DNA from: Oscillospiraceae bacterium | Lineage (GTDB): Bacteria; Bacillota; Clostridia; Oscillospirales; Oscillospiraceae | DNA: 64,000 bases | NCBI GenBank assembly: GCA_017527825.1 | Contig: JAFXPO010000014.1 | Span: 16,262-80,261 of the forward strand | Direction of reading: 5' to 3' | Shown: positions 25,917 through 34,893 of the stretch, in pieces | Layout: each line of letters opens with the position of its first letter | Numbering within the stretch: position 1 is the stretch's first letter | Translations under genes and position numbers: made by a program | Notes under the pieces: generated by a model | Database searches by the model: none | Told to the model about the DNA's origin: nothing | What the model saw: only the letters and a program-made list of their open reading frames with translations

Positions 25917-26750
25917 TTAACCGATGAGTGTGAGGATGAGCACCAGCGCGCCCACCGCCCAGCAATAATACGCAAAGACGCCGAAGCGTCCCTTTTCCGC
26001 GATGTAGCGCAAAAGGCGGATGCAGGCGTAGCCTACCACCGCGGCGACCGCGACGCCCACGAGATAGACCGGTACCTCAGCCCAAGCAATGCCCGCCTCC
26101 AGCGCGTCCTTGAGAGCGAGAAGGTTTGCGCCGAGGATCGCGGGGATGGACATGAGGAACGAATAGCGCACGGCAAAGCTGCGCTCAAAGCCCATGAAGC
26201 AGCCCGCGGTGATCGTCATGCCGGAACGGGACACGCCGGGGCAGGTGGCGACCGCCTGCGCGAGACCCACCGCGAGCACATCCGTGAGTTTGGCGTTTTT
26301 CTCCGACTTGTGTCCTTTGGCGGCGCGGTCACAGAAAAAGAGCATGAAGCCCGTGAACAGCAGCGCCGCGCCGACAAACAGCATGCTGTCGGAGAGAGAC
26401 TCGACCCTGTCCTTGATGGGCAAGACGAGGAACAGCGGCAGCGTGCCAATGATGATCAGCAGGATCATACGCCGCGCCGGCGGGACATGGTTGGGCGTGC
26501 TGCGGTGCGCCAGGTCCCCTACGCCGCGGAAAAACTCCAGGATGATCTCCTTGATCTCGCTCCAGTACGCGATAAATACCGCGACCAGTGTGCCGAGGTG
26601 CAGCAGCACGTCAAAGAACTCCGGGATTTCGGACGCGCCCTCCATGCCCAGCAAATGTTCCGCGATAGCAAGGTGACCGGAGCTGGAGATCGGCAGAAAC
26701 TCCGTCACGCCTTGAATGATTCCAAGCAGAATGGAATGCAATATACTCAT
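25917..26750 (-). CDS. uppP: UppP (BacA), undecaprenyl-diphosphatase
   Basis: 277-aa integral membrane enzyme that recycles undecaprenyl pyrophosphate to the monophosphate carrier for wall synthesis. Diagnostic blocks are GVTEFLPISSSGHLA (14-28), holding catalytic Glu and Ser residues, and the second repeat CPGVSRSGMT. About eight transmembrane helices. First gene of the uppP-ftsK-ruvX unit; it has an extended -10 promoter-like element 40 bases upstream. Confidence 0.96.
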   Translation of the reverse strand: MSILHSILLGIIQGVTEFLPISSSGHLAIAEHLLGMEGASEIPEFFDVLLHLGTLVAVFIAYWSEIKEIILEFFRGVGDLAHRSTPNHVPPARRMILLIIIGTLPLFLVLPIKDRVESLSDSMLFVGAALLFTGFMLFFCDRAAKGHKSEKNAKLTDVLAVGLAQAVATCPGVSRSGMTITAGCFMGFERSFAVRYSFLMSIPAILGANLLALKDALEAGIAWAEVPVYLVGVAVAAVVGYACIRLLRYIAEKGRFGVFAYYCWAVGALVLILTLIG

Positions 26751-26789
26751 TTTACAATAACTCCCCGATCGGCAAATTTTTACTTTTAT

Positions 26790-26798
26790 ATTATATCA
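26790..26798 (-). promoter_or_regulatory. Extended -10 promoter element of uppP
   Basis: Reverse strand TGATATAAT, a perfect TGn-extended -10, without a clear -35. It lies 40 bases upstream of the uppP ATG. Confidence 0.45.
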
Positions 26799-26810
26799 TA
26801 ACGAAGGTGA

Positions 26811-27200
26811 AAATACCACCATTTGTTTTTCCCGCATTTTGTTGGCTTTCGGCGAAAGCAGAACGGCAAGTATAGCGATATCCCCGCGGTCGCGTTTGAG
26901 GGTGTGGAATTCATCGGTCCGCACCCGCAGTTCAACAGCACTATGCCCTCTGACACTGGATATGTCACGGAGGGATAGGTTTCCATTCCACGTCAGAACC
27001 CGTCAGCGGGCGCTGAGGGCTTCATCGCCTAACATAAAGCGGGCTTGATGAGCGCCGGAGTCGTGCGCTATGCGCATGCTCCCGGCGAACAGGACCTCGG
27101 TATCATCACCGAGCACACATTGATCAGCATGCCCACCGATGTTTTCTCACCGCACAGCGTACAGGCAAGCGGCATACAATGTTTTGTGACGAGGAGGTGA
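26811..27200 (+). pseudogene. Decayed coding region with two in-frame stops
   Basis: One continuous reading frame from 26811 to a TGA at 27198-27200 is interrupted only by TAG (26976-26978) and TAA (27030-27032). All three segments have protein-like composition: one includes GVEFIGPHPQFNSTMPSD and the last includes YAHAPGEQDLGIITEHTL. No ATG with a Shine-Dalgarno starts it, and it ends inside the cwlJ ribosome-binding site. It is most simply a remnant of an old gene; the family is not recognised. This is the content of the otherwise gene-free gap between uppP and cwlJ. Confidence 0.55.
27173..27180 (+). promoter_or_regulatory. SigE-like -10 element upstream of cwlJ
   Basis: CATACAAT exactly matches the sporulation sigma-E -10 consensus, 25 bases before the cwlJ ATG. 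No convincing -35 is visible at the proper distance. cwlJ and gerQ are mother-cell genes in Bacillus. Confidence 0.35.
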
Positions 27201-27204
27201 GACG

Positions 27205-27645
27205 ATGGCATATTCCGACCGGGAGCTGCTGGCGCGCCTGATCGAGTGCGAAGCAGGCGGCGAGGGGGACAACGGCATGAAAGCAGTGGCGGGCGTTGTC
27301 ATGAACCGTGTGGAGGCAGTGGGCGGCGAATACGCCCGTATCGGGCAGCGGAGCATTCGCAAGATCATCTTTCAGCCGGGTCAGTTTGTCTGTGCCAGCG
27401 ACATGGTGCGGGGTGTCTACAATCCGCAGAACATATACAACATGCAGCCCACGGAGATACATTATGAGATCGCGGACTGGGCGATTGCGGGCAACCGTAT
27501 CCCGGAAGTGGGCGACGCGCTGTGGTTTTTCAACCCCTATTCGCCCGATTGCCGCCCGTACTTCCCGACCGAGGTCGGACGGTTTCAGGCACGCATCGGC
27601 GACCACTGCTTCTATACGCCGACGGCGGCGTACTATGACACTTGA
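27205..27645 (+). CDS. cwlJ: CwlJ/SleB-family spore cortex hydrolase
   Basis: 146-residue Hydrolase_2 domain protein without signal peptide or peptidoglycan-binding domain, as in CwlJ rather than SleB. Catalytic-type acidic residues lie in LIECEAGGEG (12-21), and VAGVVMNRV and FQPGQF follow as in the family. CwlJ is made in the mother cell, sits in the spore coat and degrades cortex after Ca-DPA release during germination. A strong GAGGAGGTGA precedes the ATG. The next gene is gerQ, whose product is needed to retain CwlJ in the coat, which supports the assignment. Confidence 0.9.
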   Translation: MAYSDRELLARLIECEAGGEGDNGMKAVAGVVMNRVEAVGGEYARIGQRSIRKIIFQPGQFVCASDMVRGVYNPQNIYNMQPTEIHYEIADWAIAGNRIPEVGDALWFFNPYSPDCRPYFPTEVGRFQARIGDHCFYTPTAAYYDT

Positions 27646-27659
27646 AAGGGGACATGACG

Positions 27660-28199
27660 ATGGAGATGAACAACAAAAACTGCGCGATGCCCCGCAGCCA
27701 TTTCAACGGCAACGGCAGCTGCGACGCCATGCGGGAGGCAAACAAACGCGCCGACCACGCCACGGGCTACGAAAGCGAGATCGCGCCATACACGGACGCG
27801 GAGCGTCAGCAGATGGAAAGCGTCGGCATGATGCCGTATCACAACGCGGAGCACGACATGATTGCCGACGGCTACGGCACGGAGCATGACCACCATGAAT
27901 CGCAGGAGGACGGCATGACCAGCATCCCGCAGGACAGCTTCAACACGCCTCTGGACGCGGACGAGGCGGCGCGCAACTCCTGGCGGGCGCTGCTGGCGCG
28001 AAACGTAGGGCGCAATGTACTGGTGCGCTTCCTCATGGGGACGCAGAATTTTGTCACGGTGGAGGGCGAGCTGTATGAGGTTGGTACGGACTACATCGTG
28101 ATCTATCAGCCGCTGTGGGACAGCCACATCACCGCCGACCTCTACGCGGTGAAATTCGTAGAGTTCCGTGAGCCGCCGGGAGTGACGATGCTGAACTGA
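27660..28199 (+). CDS. gerQ: GerQ-like spore coat protein
   Basis: 179 aa with a low-complexity Asn/His/Glu-rich N-terminal half and a conserved C-terminal domain (about 105-175) with GRNVLVRFLMGTQNFVTVEG and EVGTDYIVIYQP, the GerQ signature. In Bacillus GerQ is a coat protein that is transglutaminase cross-linked and required for CwlJ localisation; here it directly follows cwlJ. The ATG at 27660 is preferred because AAAGGGG is eight bases upstream; an ATG at 27654 is too close. The operon ends at a strong hairpin. Confidence 0.88.
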   Translation: MEMNNKNCAMPRSHFNGNGSCDAMREANKRADHATGYESEIAPYTDAERQQMESVGMMPYHNAEHDMIADGYGTEHDHHESQEDGMTSIPQDSFNTPLDADEAARNSWRALLARNVGRNVLVRFLMGTQNFVTVEGELYEVGTDYIVIYQPLWDSHITADLYAVKFVEFREPPGVTMLN

Positions 28200-28231
28200 A
28201 AAACGGGCGGGATGTTTCCCGCCCGTTTTCC
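28199..28231. terminator. Terminator between gerQ and the convergent amidase
   Basis: 13-bp perfect stem AAAACGGGCGGGA/TCCCGCCCGTTTT with a TGTT loop, A-rich on one side and T-rich on the other, between convergent stops. Confidence 0.85.
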
Positions 28232-28975
28232 CTATACCGCGATGTACGCCTGCGCCGCATAACCCACAGCGCCATTGTAATGCACGACGTACCAGCCCTC
28301 CCACGCGCCGTGGACGGTGACGTTCGCGCCGTTCGGCATCATGGCGAGGACAGCTCCCTGCGTGCCGGGGTAATCCCGCAGGCGCAGTGCCGTGCCGCTG
28401 GTGGAGACGACGCCGAACTGATCCGGCTGAGGTTCGATGAACGGCAGGTCGAAATACTCCGTCAGCCCCCGCGCGAGCGCCCGCGCGATCTGCTCGTTGC
28501 TGGACTCGATCCAGCGCGCGTCGGCATAGTTATCGTGATAGCCGATCTCAATGAGGTTTGCGGGCGCCTGCGGCTGGCGCACCTCCCCCAGCGCGGTGGT
28601 GGACTGGGTGCGCACGAGATCGGGCAACGGGTAGACCTCCCGCAGCCGCGCGGCAAAGATTTCCGCCGCGCGCTGCCCGTTGGCGCTGGTAGGGTAATAA
28701 AACGCGATGATGCCGCGATTGGTGCCTTCGCTGCCCGCGCCGGAGGCGTTGGAGTGCAGCGCAAGGTAAAAATCGAAACCGCCGATGCTGTTCGCCTGTC
28801 GAATGGAGCTGGCGGCAGTCATGTCCGGCGAGTTGCGCACCCAGGTGATCGCATTGGAGACAAGATATGGCTCCAGCGCGTCTGCCAGCAGATTCATGTG
28901 GTATTCCTCGCTGCCGGTTCCTGTGACGTAGGGGTTCCAGTCCTGCGTGGACGGGCTAAGATAGAGCTTTGGCAT
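28232..28975 (-). CDS. N-acetylmuramoyl-L-alanine amidase (Amidase_3-like) with SH3 domain
   Basis: 247 aa, no signal peptide. The N-terminal ~175 residues resemble Amidase_3 zinc amidases: SEEYHMNLLADAL, LALHSNASG (zinc His) and LIEIGYHDN (catalytic Glu) are present. The usual DPGHGG first-ligand motif is replaced by SPSTQ, so the metal site may differ. An SH3b-like domain (about 185-247) follows, beginning ALRLRDYPGTQG. Absence of a signal fits a mother-cell spore lysin or holin-dependent release. It converges on cwlJ-gerQ. ATG 28975 follows GGGAGG. Confidence 0.82.
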   Translation of the reverse strand: MPKLYLSPSTQDWNPYVTGTGSEEYHMNLLADALEPYLVSNAITWVRNSPDMTAASSIRQANSIGGFDFYLALHSNASGAGSEGTNRGIIAFYYPTSANGQRAAEIFAARLREVYPLPDLVRTQSTTALGEVRQPQAPANLIEIGYHDNYADARWIESSNEQIARALARGLTEYFDLPFIEPQPDQFGVVSTSGTALRLRDYPGTQGAVLAMMPNGANVTVHGAWEGWYVVHYNGAVGYAAQAYIAV

Positions 28976-29016
28976 AGAATGACCTCCCTTTTGATACTGC
29001 ATCATCCTATGCGCAC

Positions 29017-29048
29017 AGAAAAAGAACGCTTCCGAAGAAGCGCTCTTT
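29017..29048 (-). terminator. Terminator of the TAXI-TRAP operon
   Basis: Reverse strand 12-bp stem (one G-U) AAAGAGCGCTTC/GAAGCGTTCTTT, then TTTTTCTG, just after the TRAP permease stop. Confidence 0.8.
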
Positions 29049-29062
29049 TTTGGGGAGAATGG

Positions 29063-31042
29063 TTACGCCTTTGCGGCTTCCTTGCCCGCGCCGATCTTCT
29101 GGAGGACGCAGATCACAGCCACCAGCGCAAGACCGATCACGTCGGTCAGCAGACCGGGAACCATCATGCACAGACCGCCCGCCGCCATGACAACACGGAA
29201 AACGGGGTTGATCGTGCGGAACAGATAACCGTTGAGGGCAGCCGCCACGCCAAAGATGCCAAGCAGCGAGGTGACAACGATCAGCACAACCTGCCCAGCG
29301 ACAGCTGCGCCGCTGAGACCCTCAGCAAACTCGAACACCATCGAGGGGTTCATCGCGAGGATGTACGGCACAATAAACGCGGCAATGGCAATACGCGTGG
29401 CGTTAAACGCGGTCTTCATCGGCGGCGCCTTGGCGATGGCGGAGCCGGCATAGGCAGCCAGCGCCACCGGCGGCGTGATGTCCGCGACAATACCGAAGTA
29501 GAACACGAAGAAGTGCGCACAAACCAGAGGAACGCCGATGCGCGGATCGATCAGGATTGGCGCGGTGGTCGCTGCCATGATACAATAGTTCGCGGTGGTG
29601 GGAACACCCATGCCGAGAATGATGCAGCACAGCATCGTCAGGAACAGAGCGATGAACGCGCGTCCGCCGGAGACCTGAACGATCAGGCGGATGAGCGTGG
29701 ACGCAAGACCGGTGGAGGTGATGCAGCCGGCGACGAGACCAGCCATCGCGCAGGCGACGGCGACGGTGATGACGCCCTTGCCGCCCGCTTCCAGCGCGTC
29801 AAGAATCTTGGTGAGGTTCAGGCGCTCATCCTTGTTGAGGAAGCCGACAACGATGCAGATGAAAATTGCGATCGTCGCAGAGAACTGCATCGTGTACTGG
29901 TTGGTCGCAACCAGTACGACGAGGATGATCAGCGGGAGCAGCAGATAAATCTTGGGCAGCAGCTTGCTCATCTTAGGCAGTTCTTCCTTGGGAATGCCCT
30001 TGAGCTTGAGCTTACGCGCCTCCAGATGGACCGCGATGTAGATACCAGCGAAGTAAAGCACCGCCGGCAGGATTGCCTTGAGCGCCACGGTACCGTATGG
30101 GACGCCCATGTACTCCGCCATCAGGAACGCAGCAGCGCCCATGATCGGCGGCATGATCTGACCGCCCGTGGACGCCGCGGCTTCCACCGCGCCTGCGAAC
30201 TCAGGCTTGTAGCCGCACTTCTTCATCATCGGGATCGTGACCGAGCCGGTGGTAACGGTGTTGCCCACGGAGGAGCCGGACACCATACCGCACAGCGCGG
30301 AAGAGATGACCGCGACCTTCGCCGGGCCGCCCGCGCTGGAGCCGCACAGACTGTTGGCGAGGTCAATGAAGAAGGCGGAAATGCCGGTGCGTTCCAAAAA
30401 CGCACCGAATATGATGAACACAACTATGTACTTGGCGCAAACGTTGATCGGCGTGTTCATAACGCCCGTTGTGGTATAGAACAGGTCATAGACGACCTTG
30501 CCGAAGCGGACGTTTGCGAACGTGTAAACCATCAGCACGCCGACGACGCAAAGAATGGGGATACCGACGCAGCGGCGGCACAGTTCCATCAGCGCGAGGA
30601 TCGCGACAATCGCCATCGCGACCATGTACCAGTTCTTTGTGACCTTGGTTGCCATCTGGATGATCTCCTTGGCATGTAAGGCAAAGTAGAAAAACGGACC
30701 CGCGCCGAGGATCATGATGAGAATATCATACCACGGCAGATAGTTGACACGAGTGCTTCCTTTTTTAATGGGATAGTGCAGGTAGCCGAGAATCAGGATC
30801 ATGCCGAGGAATACCGTCAGGCGAACCTCCGGCAGCGCTGTGCTGAACAGCGTGACGTACATACTGTACACCGAGAAGAGGATTGATATCCAGCGCACAA
30901 CGAGCTTGGGGGTGCCCTCCCAGATGCGGGTGTTGGACTCGTTGTCGTATTTTTTCATGATCGCTTCGACGTCTTCGGCGGTGCCGACATCTACGTCGAT
31001 GGTCTGTGATGTGAGCTTCTCGTCTTTATCGTTGACGCTCAT
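29063..31042 (-). CDS. TRAP transporter fused small/large permease (DctQM type)
   Basis: 659-aa membrane protein with roughly 16-18 hydrophobic segments. The N-terminal four-helix part corresponds to the small DctQ subunit and the rest to the DctM large subunit, the fused form used by TAXI-TRAP systems. Conserved stretches include SALCGMVSGSSVGNTVTTGS, MPPIMGAAAFLMAEY and GMGVPTTANYCIMAA. TRAP systems import organic acids or similar solutes using an ion gradient; the substrate cannot be told from sequence. It follows the TAXI binding-protein gene, separated by a long hairpin. Confidence 0.93.
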   Translation of the reverse strand: MSVNDKDEKLTSQTIDVDVGTAEDVEAIMKKYDNESNTRIWEGTPKLVVRWISILFSVYSMYVTLFSTALPEVRLTVFLGMILILGYLHYPIKKGSTRVNYLPWYDILIMILGAGPFFYFALHAKEIIQMATKVTKNWYMVAMAIVAILALMELCRRCVGIPILCVVGVLMVYTFANVRFGKVVYDLFYTTTGVMNTPINVCAKYIVVFIIFGAFLERTGISAFFIDLANSLCGSSAGGPAKVAVISSALCGMVSGSSVGNTVTTGSVTIPMMKKCGYKPEFAGAVEAAASTGGQIMPPIMGAAAFLMAEYMGVPYGTVALKAILPAVLYFAGIYIAVHLEARKLKLKGIPKEELPKMSKLLPKIYLLLPLIILVVLVATNQYTMQFSATIAIFICIVVGFLNKDERLNLTKILDALEAGGKGVITVAVACAMAGLVAGCITSTGLASTLIRLIVQVSGGRAFIALFLTMLCCIILGMGVPTTANYCIMAATTAPILIDPRIGVPLVCAHFFVFYFGIVADITPPVALAAYAGSAIAKAPPMKTAFNATRIAIAAFIVPYILAMNPSMVFEFAEGLSGAAVAGQVVLIVVTSLLGIFGVAAALNGYLFRTINPVFRVVMAAGGLCMMVPGLLTDVIGLALVAVICVLQKIGAGKEAAKA

Positions 31043-31082
31043 AATCGTTCTCCCTTCCTGAAGGATTTCCCGTTTTTGGGAA

Positions 31083-31112
31083 CGGCTGCGGCGGGAAACC
31101 CCGCCGCAGCCG
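31083..31112 (-). repeat. 13-bp hairpin between TAXI receptor and TRAP permease genes
   Basis: Perfect 13-bp GC stem CGGCTGCGGCGGG/CCCGCCGCAGCCG with a four-base loop and no T-run. Such intercistronic hairpins commonly stabilise the binding-protein mRNA relative to the permease; this role is inferred. Confidence 0.75.
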
Positions 31113-31145
31113 CTGACTGCGCTAAGATTCCGTTAGTTTTTTGAA

Positions 31146-32162
31146 TCAGTTGACCGTGATGCCCTTCTCGGCGAAGTACTTCGCGGCGCCGGGGTGATAC
31201 GGAACGGAGCCGTAGGAGGCAGCGAAGTTGAGGTCGAGCTCAGCGCCCTTGGCGTGCGCCGCGGTGATCTCATCGATGTTGTCATAGATGGTGGAGATGA
31301 AGTTGTACACATCGTCCTCCGCCACGTCGTTGCGGGCAATGACGACCGCCGCGACCGCGACCGTGGTGACATCCTCAGCGAGACCGTAAGCGTCCTTGCT
31401 GATGACGTTCTTGCTGTAGTAGGGGGACTCCGCGATCAGCTTGTCGATGTGCTCGTCATCCAGACTGACCAGGTAGACCTGCTTGCTGGCGGCAAGGGAG
31501 GTAACAGCCGTGGTGGGAGCGCCGGCGACGATGAACGCCGCGTCGATCTTGCCGTCCTGCAGAGCCTCGACGCTGTCGCCGAAGGACTGATAGGTCGGGT
31601 TGATGCCGGTATCGGCGTCGATGCCGTAAGCGCCGAGAACGTCAACCGCGTTGAAGTACACGCCGGAACCGGCAGCGCCGATGGAGACGTTCTTACCCGC
31701 GAGGTCGGCAACGCTCTTGATGCTGGGGTCGAGGGTGACGATCTGAACCTGCTCCATATACAGGGAAGCGACGGTGGAGAAGATGTCAACCTTCTCGTCA
31801 AACAGGCGCTCGCCGTTGTAGCCGTAAGCCGCCACGTCGGACTGGACGAAGCCGAGCTGAGCGTCGCCCGCTTCCAGAGCCTCAATGTTTGCCTTGGAGC
31901 CGCCGGAGGTGATGGCGGTGACACTGGTGCTGGTCTTGTCGCTGACCTTGCCGGCCAGAACCGTGCCGAAGCCGTAGTAGGTGCCGGACTCGCCGCCGGT
32001 GGTGAAGGTCAGGTTGCCGCCGCCGGTGGTGGCGGGAGCCTCGCTGCTGCCGGAGGACGTCCCGCTGGGTGCCGAAGCGCCGGAATTGTCGGAGCTGCCG
32101 CCGCAAGCGACCAAGGCAAGAACCATGACCATTGCGAGTACGAGTGCAAGAATCTTTTTCAT
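31146..32162 (-). CDS. TAXI-family TRAP solute-binding lipoprotein
   Basis: 338-aa extracytoplasmic receptor. A lipoprotein signal (MKKILALVLAMVMVLALVACGG) places the lipid-modified Cys near residue 21, followed by a Ser/Gly-rich linker. The TAXI domain begins with LTFTTGGESGTYYGFG and contains GKNVSIGAAGSGV. It binds a carboxylate or amino-acid-like ligand and delivers it to the fused permease encoded next. ATG 32162 has AAAGGAGA upstream; a longer frame adds 12 residues ahead of the signal peptide and is rejected. Confidence 0.93.
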   Translation of the reverse strand: MKKILALVLAMVMVLALVACGGSSDNSGASAPSGTSSGSSEAPATTGGGNLTFTTGGESGTYYGFGTVLAGKVSDKTSTSVTAITSGGSKANIEALEAGDAQLGFVQSDVAAYGYNGERLFDEKVDIFSTVASLYMEQVQIVTLDPSIKSVADLAGKNVSIGAAGSGVYFNAVDVLGAYGIDADTGINPTYQSFGDSVEALQDGKIDAAFIVAGAPTTAVTSLAASKQVYLVSLDDEHIDKLIAESPYYSKNVISKDAYGLAEDVTTVAVAAVVIARNDVAEDDVYNFISTIYDNIDEITAAHAKGAELDLNFAASYGSVPYHPGAAKYFAEKGITVN

Positions 32163-32209
32163 TTCACAATCTCCTTTATTATAGTTTATCCCTCTCACAG
32201 GATAGATTT

Positions 32210-32238
32210 ATTCTAACGATTTTTTAGGTACTATGCAA
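32210..32238 (-). promoter_or_regulatory. Promoter of the TAXI-TRAP operon
   Basis: Reverse strand: -35-like TTGCAT (32233-32238), 17-base spacer, -10 TAGAAT (32210-32215). The surrounding 100 bases are strongly AT-rich relative to the window. Confidence 0.55.
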
Positions 32239-32332
32239 TAGCTTTTGTGTTTTTTCGCTGATTTCGCCAAAAAGTGAAACTTTGTTTTGGTTAATTTCGT
32301 CATGTTTAATTATATAATTTTATGCATATTAT

Positions 32333-32385
32333 CTAAAAAAATAATGTCAGGAGCTTCCCATTGGACAATCGGGATGCTCCTGACA
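32333..32385 (-). terminator. Terminator of thrS
   Basis: Reverse strand stem TGTCAGGAGC/GCTCCTGACA extended by TCCC/GGGA inside, followed by TTATTTTTTT. It lies about 25 bases after the thrS stop. Confidence 0.85.
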
Positions 32386-32410
32386 AAAAGCAGATGCAAT
32401 TGTTCGGATG

Positions 32411-34186
<1,776 letters not shown>

Positions 34187-34222
34187 GGTAATATCTCCAT
34201 TAACGTAAAATTCAACTGCTAA

Positions 34223-34251
34223 AGAGTATCACCAAGGCGCGGGATTGTCAA
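34223..34251 (-). promoter_or_regulatory. Promoter of thrS
   Basis: Reverse strand: consensus -35 TTGACA (34246-34251), 17-base spacer, weak -10 TACTCT (34223-34228), about 37 bases before the ATG. Confidence 0.55.
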
Positions 34252-34276
34252 GTGGGCGTTTCCGGCATAGACGCAG

Positions 34277-34306
34277 GAAGAAGCGGCTCAATTGAGCCGC
34301 TTCTTC
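34277..34306 (-). terminator. Palindromic hairpin after the lipoprotein gene
   Basis: Perfect 30-base palindrome (15-base arms) abutting the lipoprotein stop codon. It lacks a T-run, so termination may be factor-dependent or leaky into thrS. Confidence 0.5.
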
Positions 34307-34307
34307 G

Positions 34308-34769
34308 TCAATAGGTTCGATAATTGCTGTTTTCGCCGTCAAACAGCCAACCGTCGCTGTCGTGAACACGTCCGTTTTCCAGCATCCGCGCCATGCGGTC
34401 GCCCGCTGCCGCGGCGCGGCGAACGGCAAGCTCATCCGAATAGTCGACGGTGACGCCGCCGTTGTTCGTCGCGGTGTAGGCGTCGGTGCCTGCGCCGTAA
34501 GCGTCACGGTTCGTCATGCCGTAGCGCGTTGGCTCACGCCCGCTGTTGATAGCGCCGGTCACGGTACCAAGGCCGTTGATCGCGGTGTCGGTATTTGCGG
34601 TTGCGCCGTCAGTCATGCCGGTGCCCGCTTGATTGCTGTGCATCGTATCCGTGGCAGTGGTGCCGCCGGCGGTGCTGCTCGTGCCCGGCATGTCGCCGTC
34701 CGCGCCGCATGCCGTGAGCGACAGCGCCAGCAGCGCCGTGACCGCTGTGATCGCAAGGGTTCTTTTCAT
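34308..34769 (-). CDS. Small lipoprotein of unknown function
   Basis: 153-aa protein with a clear lipoprotein signal (LLALSLTACG, Cys near residue 21). A Thr/Gly/Ala/Asp-rich low-complexity stretch (about 22-105) leads to a short conserved-looking C-terminus with DELAVRRAAAAGDRMARML and DSDGWLFDG. The overall layout recalls small spore or wall-associated lipoproteins of Clostridia, but no family is recognised. AAGGAG precedes the ATG. Located between thrS and the bcd-etfBA operon, same strand, separated from both by hairpins. Confidence 0.8.
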   Translation of the reverse strand: MKRTLAITAVTALLALSLTACGADGDMPGTSSTAGGTTATDTMHSNQAGTGMTDGATANTDTAINGLGTVTGAINSGREPTRYGMTNRDAYGAGTDAYTATNNGGVTVDYSDELAVRRAAAAGDRMARMLENGRVHDSDGWLFDGENSNYRTY

Positions 34770-34845
34770 CGTGAAATTCTCCTTACTCCGTACATTTGCA
34801 ATACCCAACGCTTAGTATGCGAAAGATCGTAGAATAATTGCGCGC

Positions 34846-34880
34846 AAAAAAATGGCGGAAACAACAGTTTCCGCCATTTT
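34846..34880 (-). terminator. Terminator of bcd-etfB-etfA
   Basis: Reverse strand 14-bp perfect stem AAAATGGCGGAAAC/GTTTCCGCCATTTT with a TGTT loop, followed by T residues, just after the etfA stop. Confidence 0.9.
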
Positions 34881-34893
34881 TATTAAAAATCAA

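Noticed and set aside
26811..27200. Stop-codon readthrough or pyrrolysine/selenocysteine decoding of the frame before cwlJ
   Set aside because: Two different stops (TAG and TAA), no recoding element visible, no initiating ATG with Shine-Dalgarno; decay is simpler.
28280..30679. Long forward-strand open frame (799 codons)
   Set aside because: It lies antisense to the amidase and the TRAP permease, both firmly identified, has extreme Arg/His/Asp composition and no ribosome-binding site. GC-rich DNA creates such shadows.
34187..34307. T-box riboswitch upstream of thrS
   Set aside because: The promoter leaves a leader of only about 30 bases, and no T-box or specifier loop sequence is visible.
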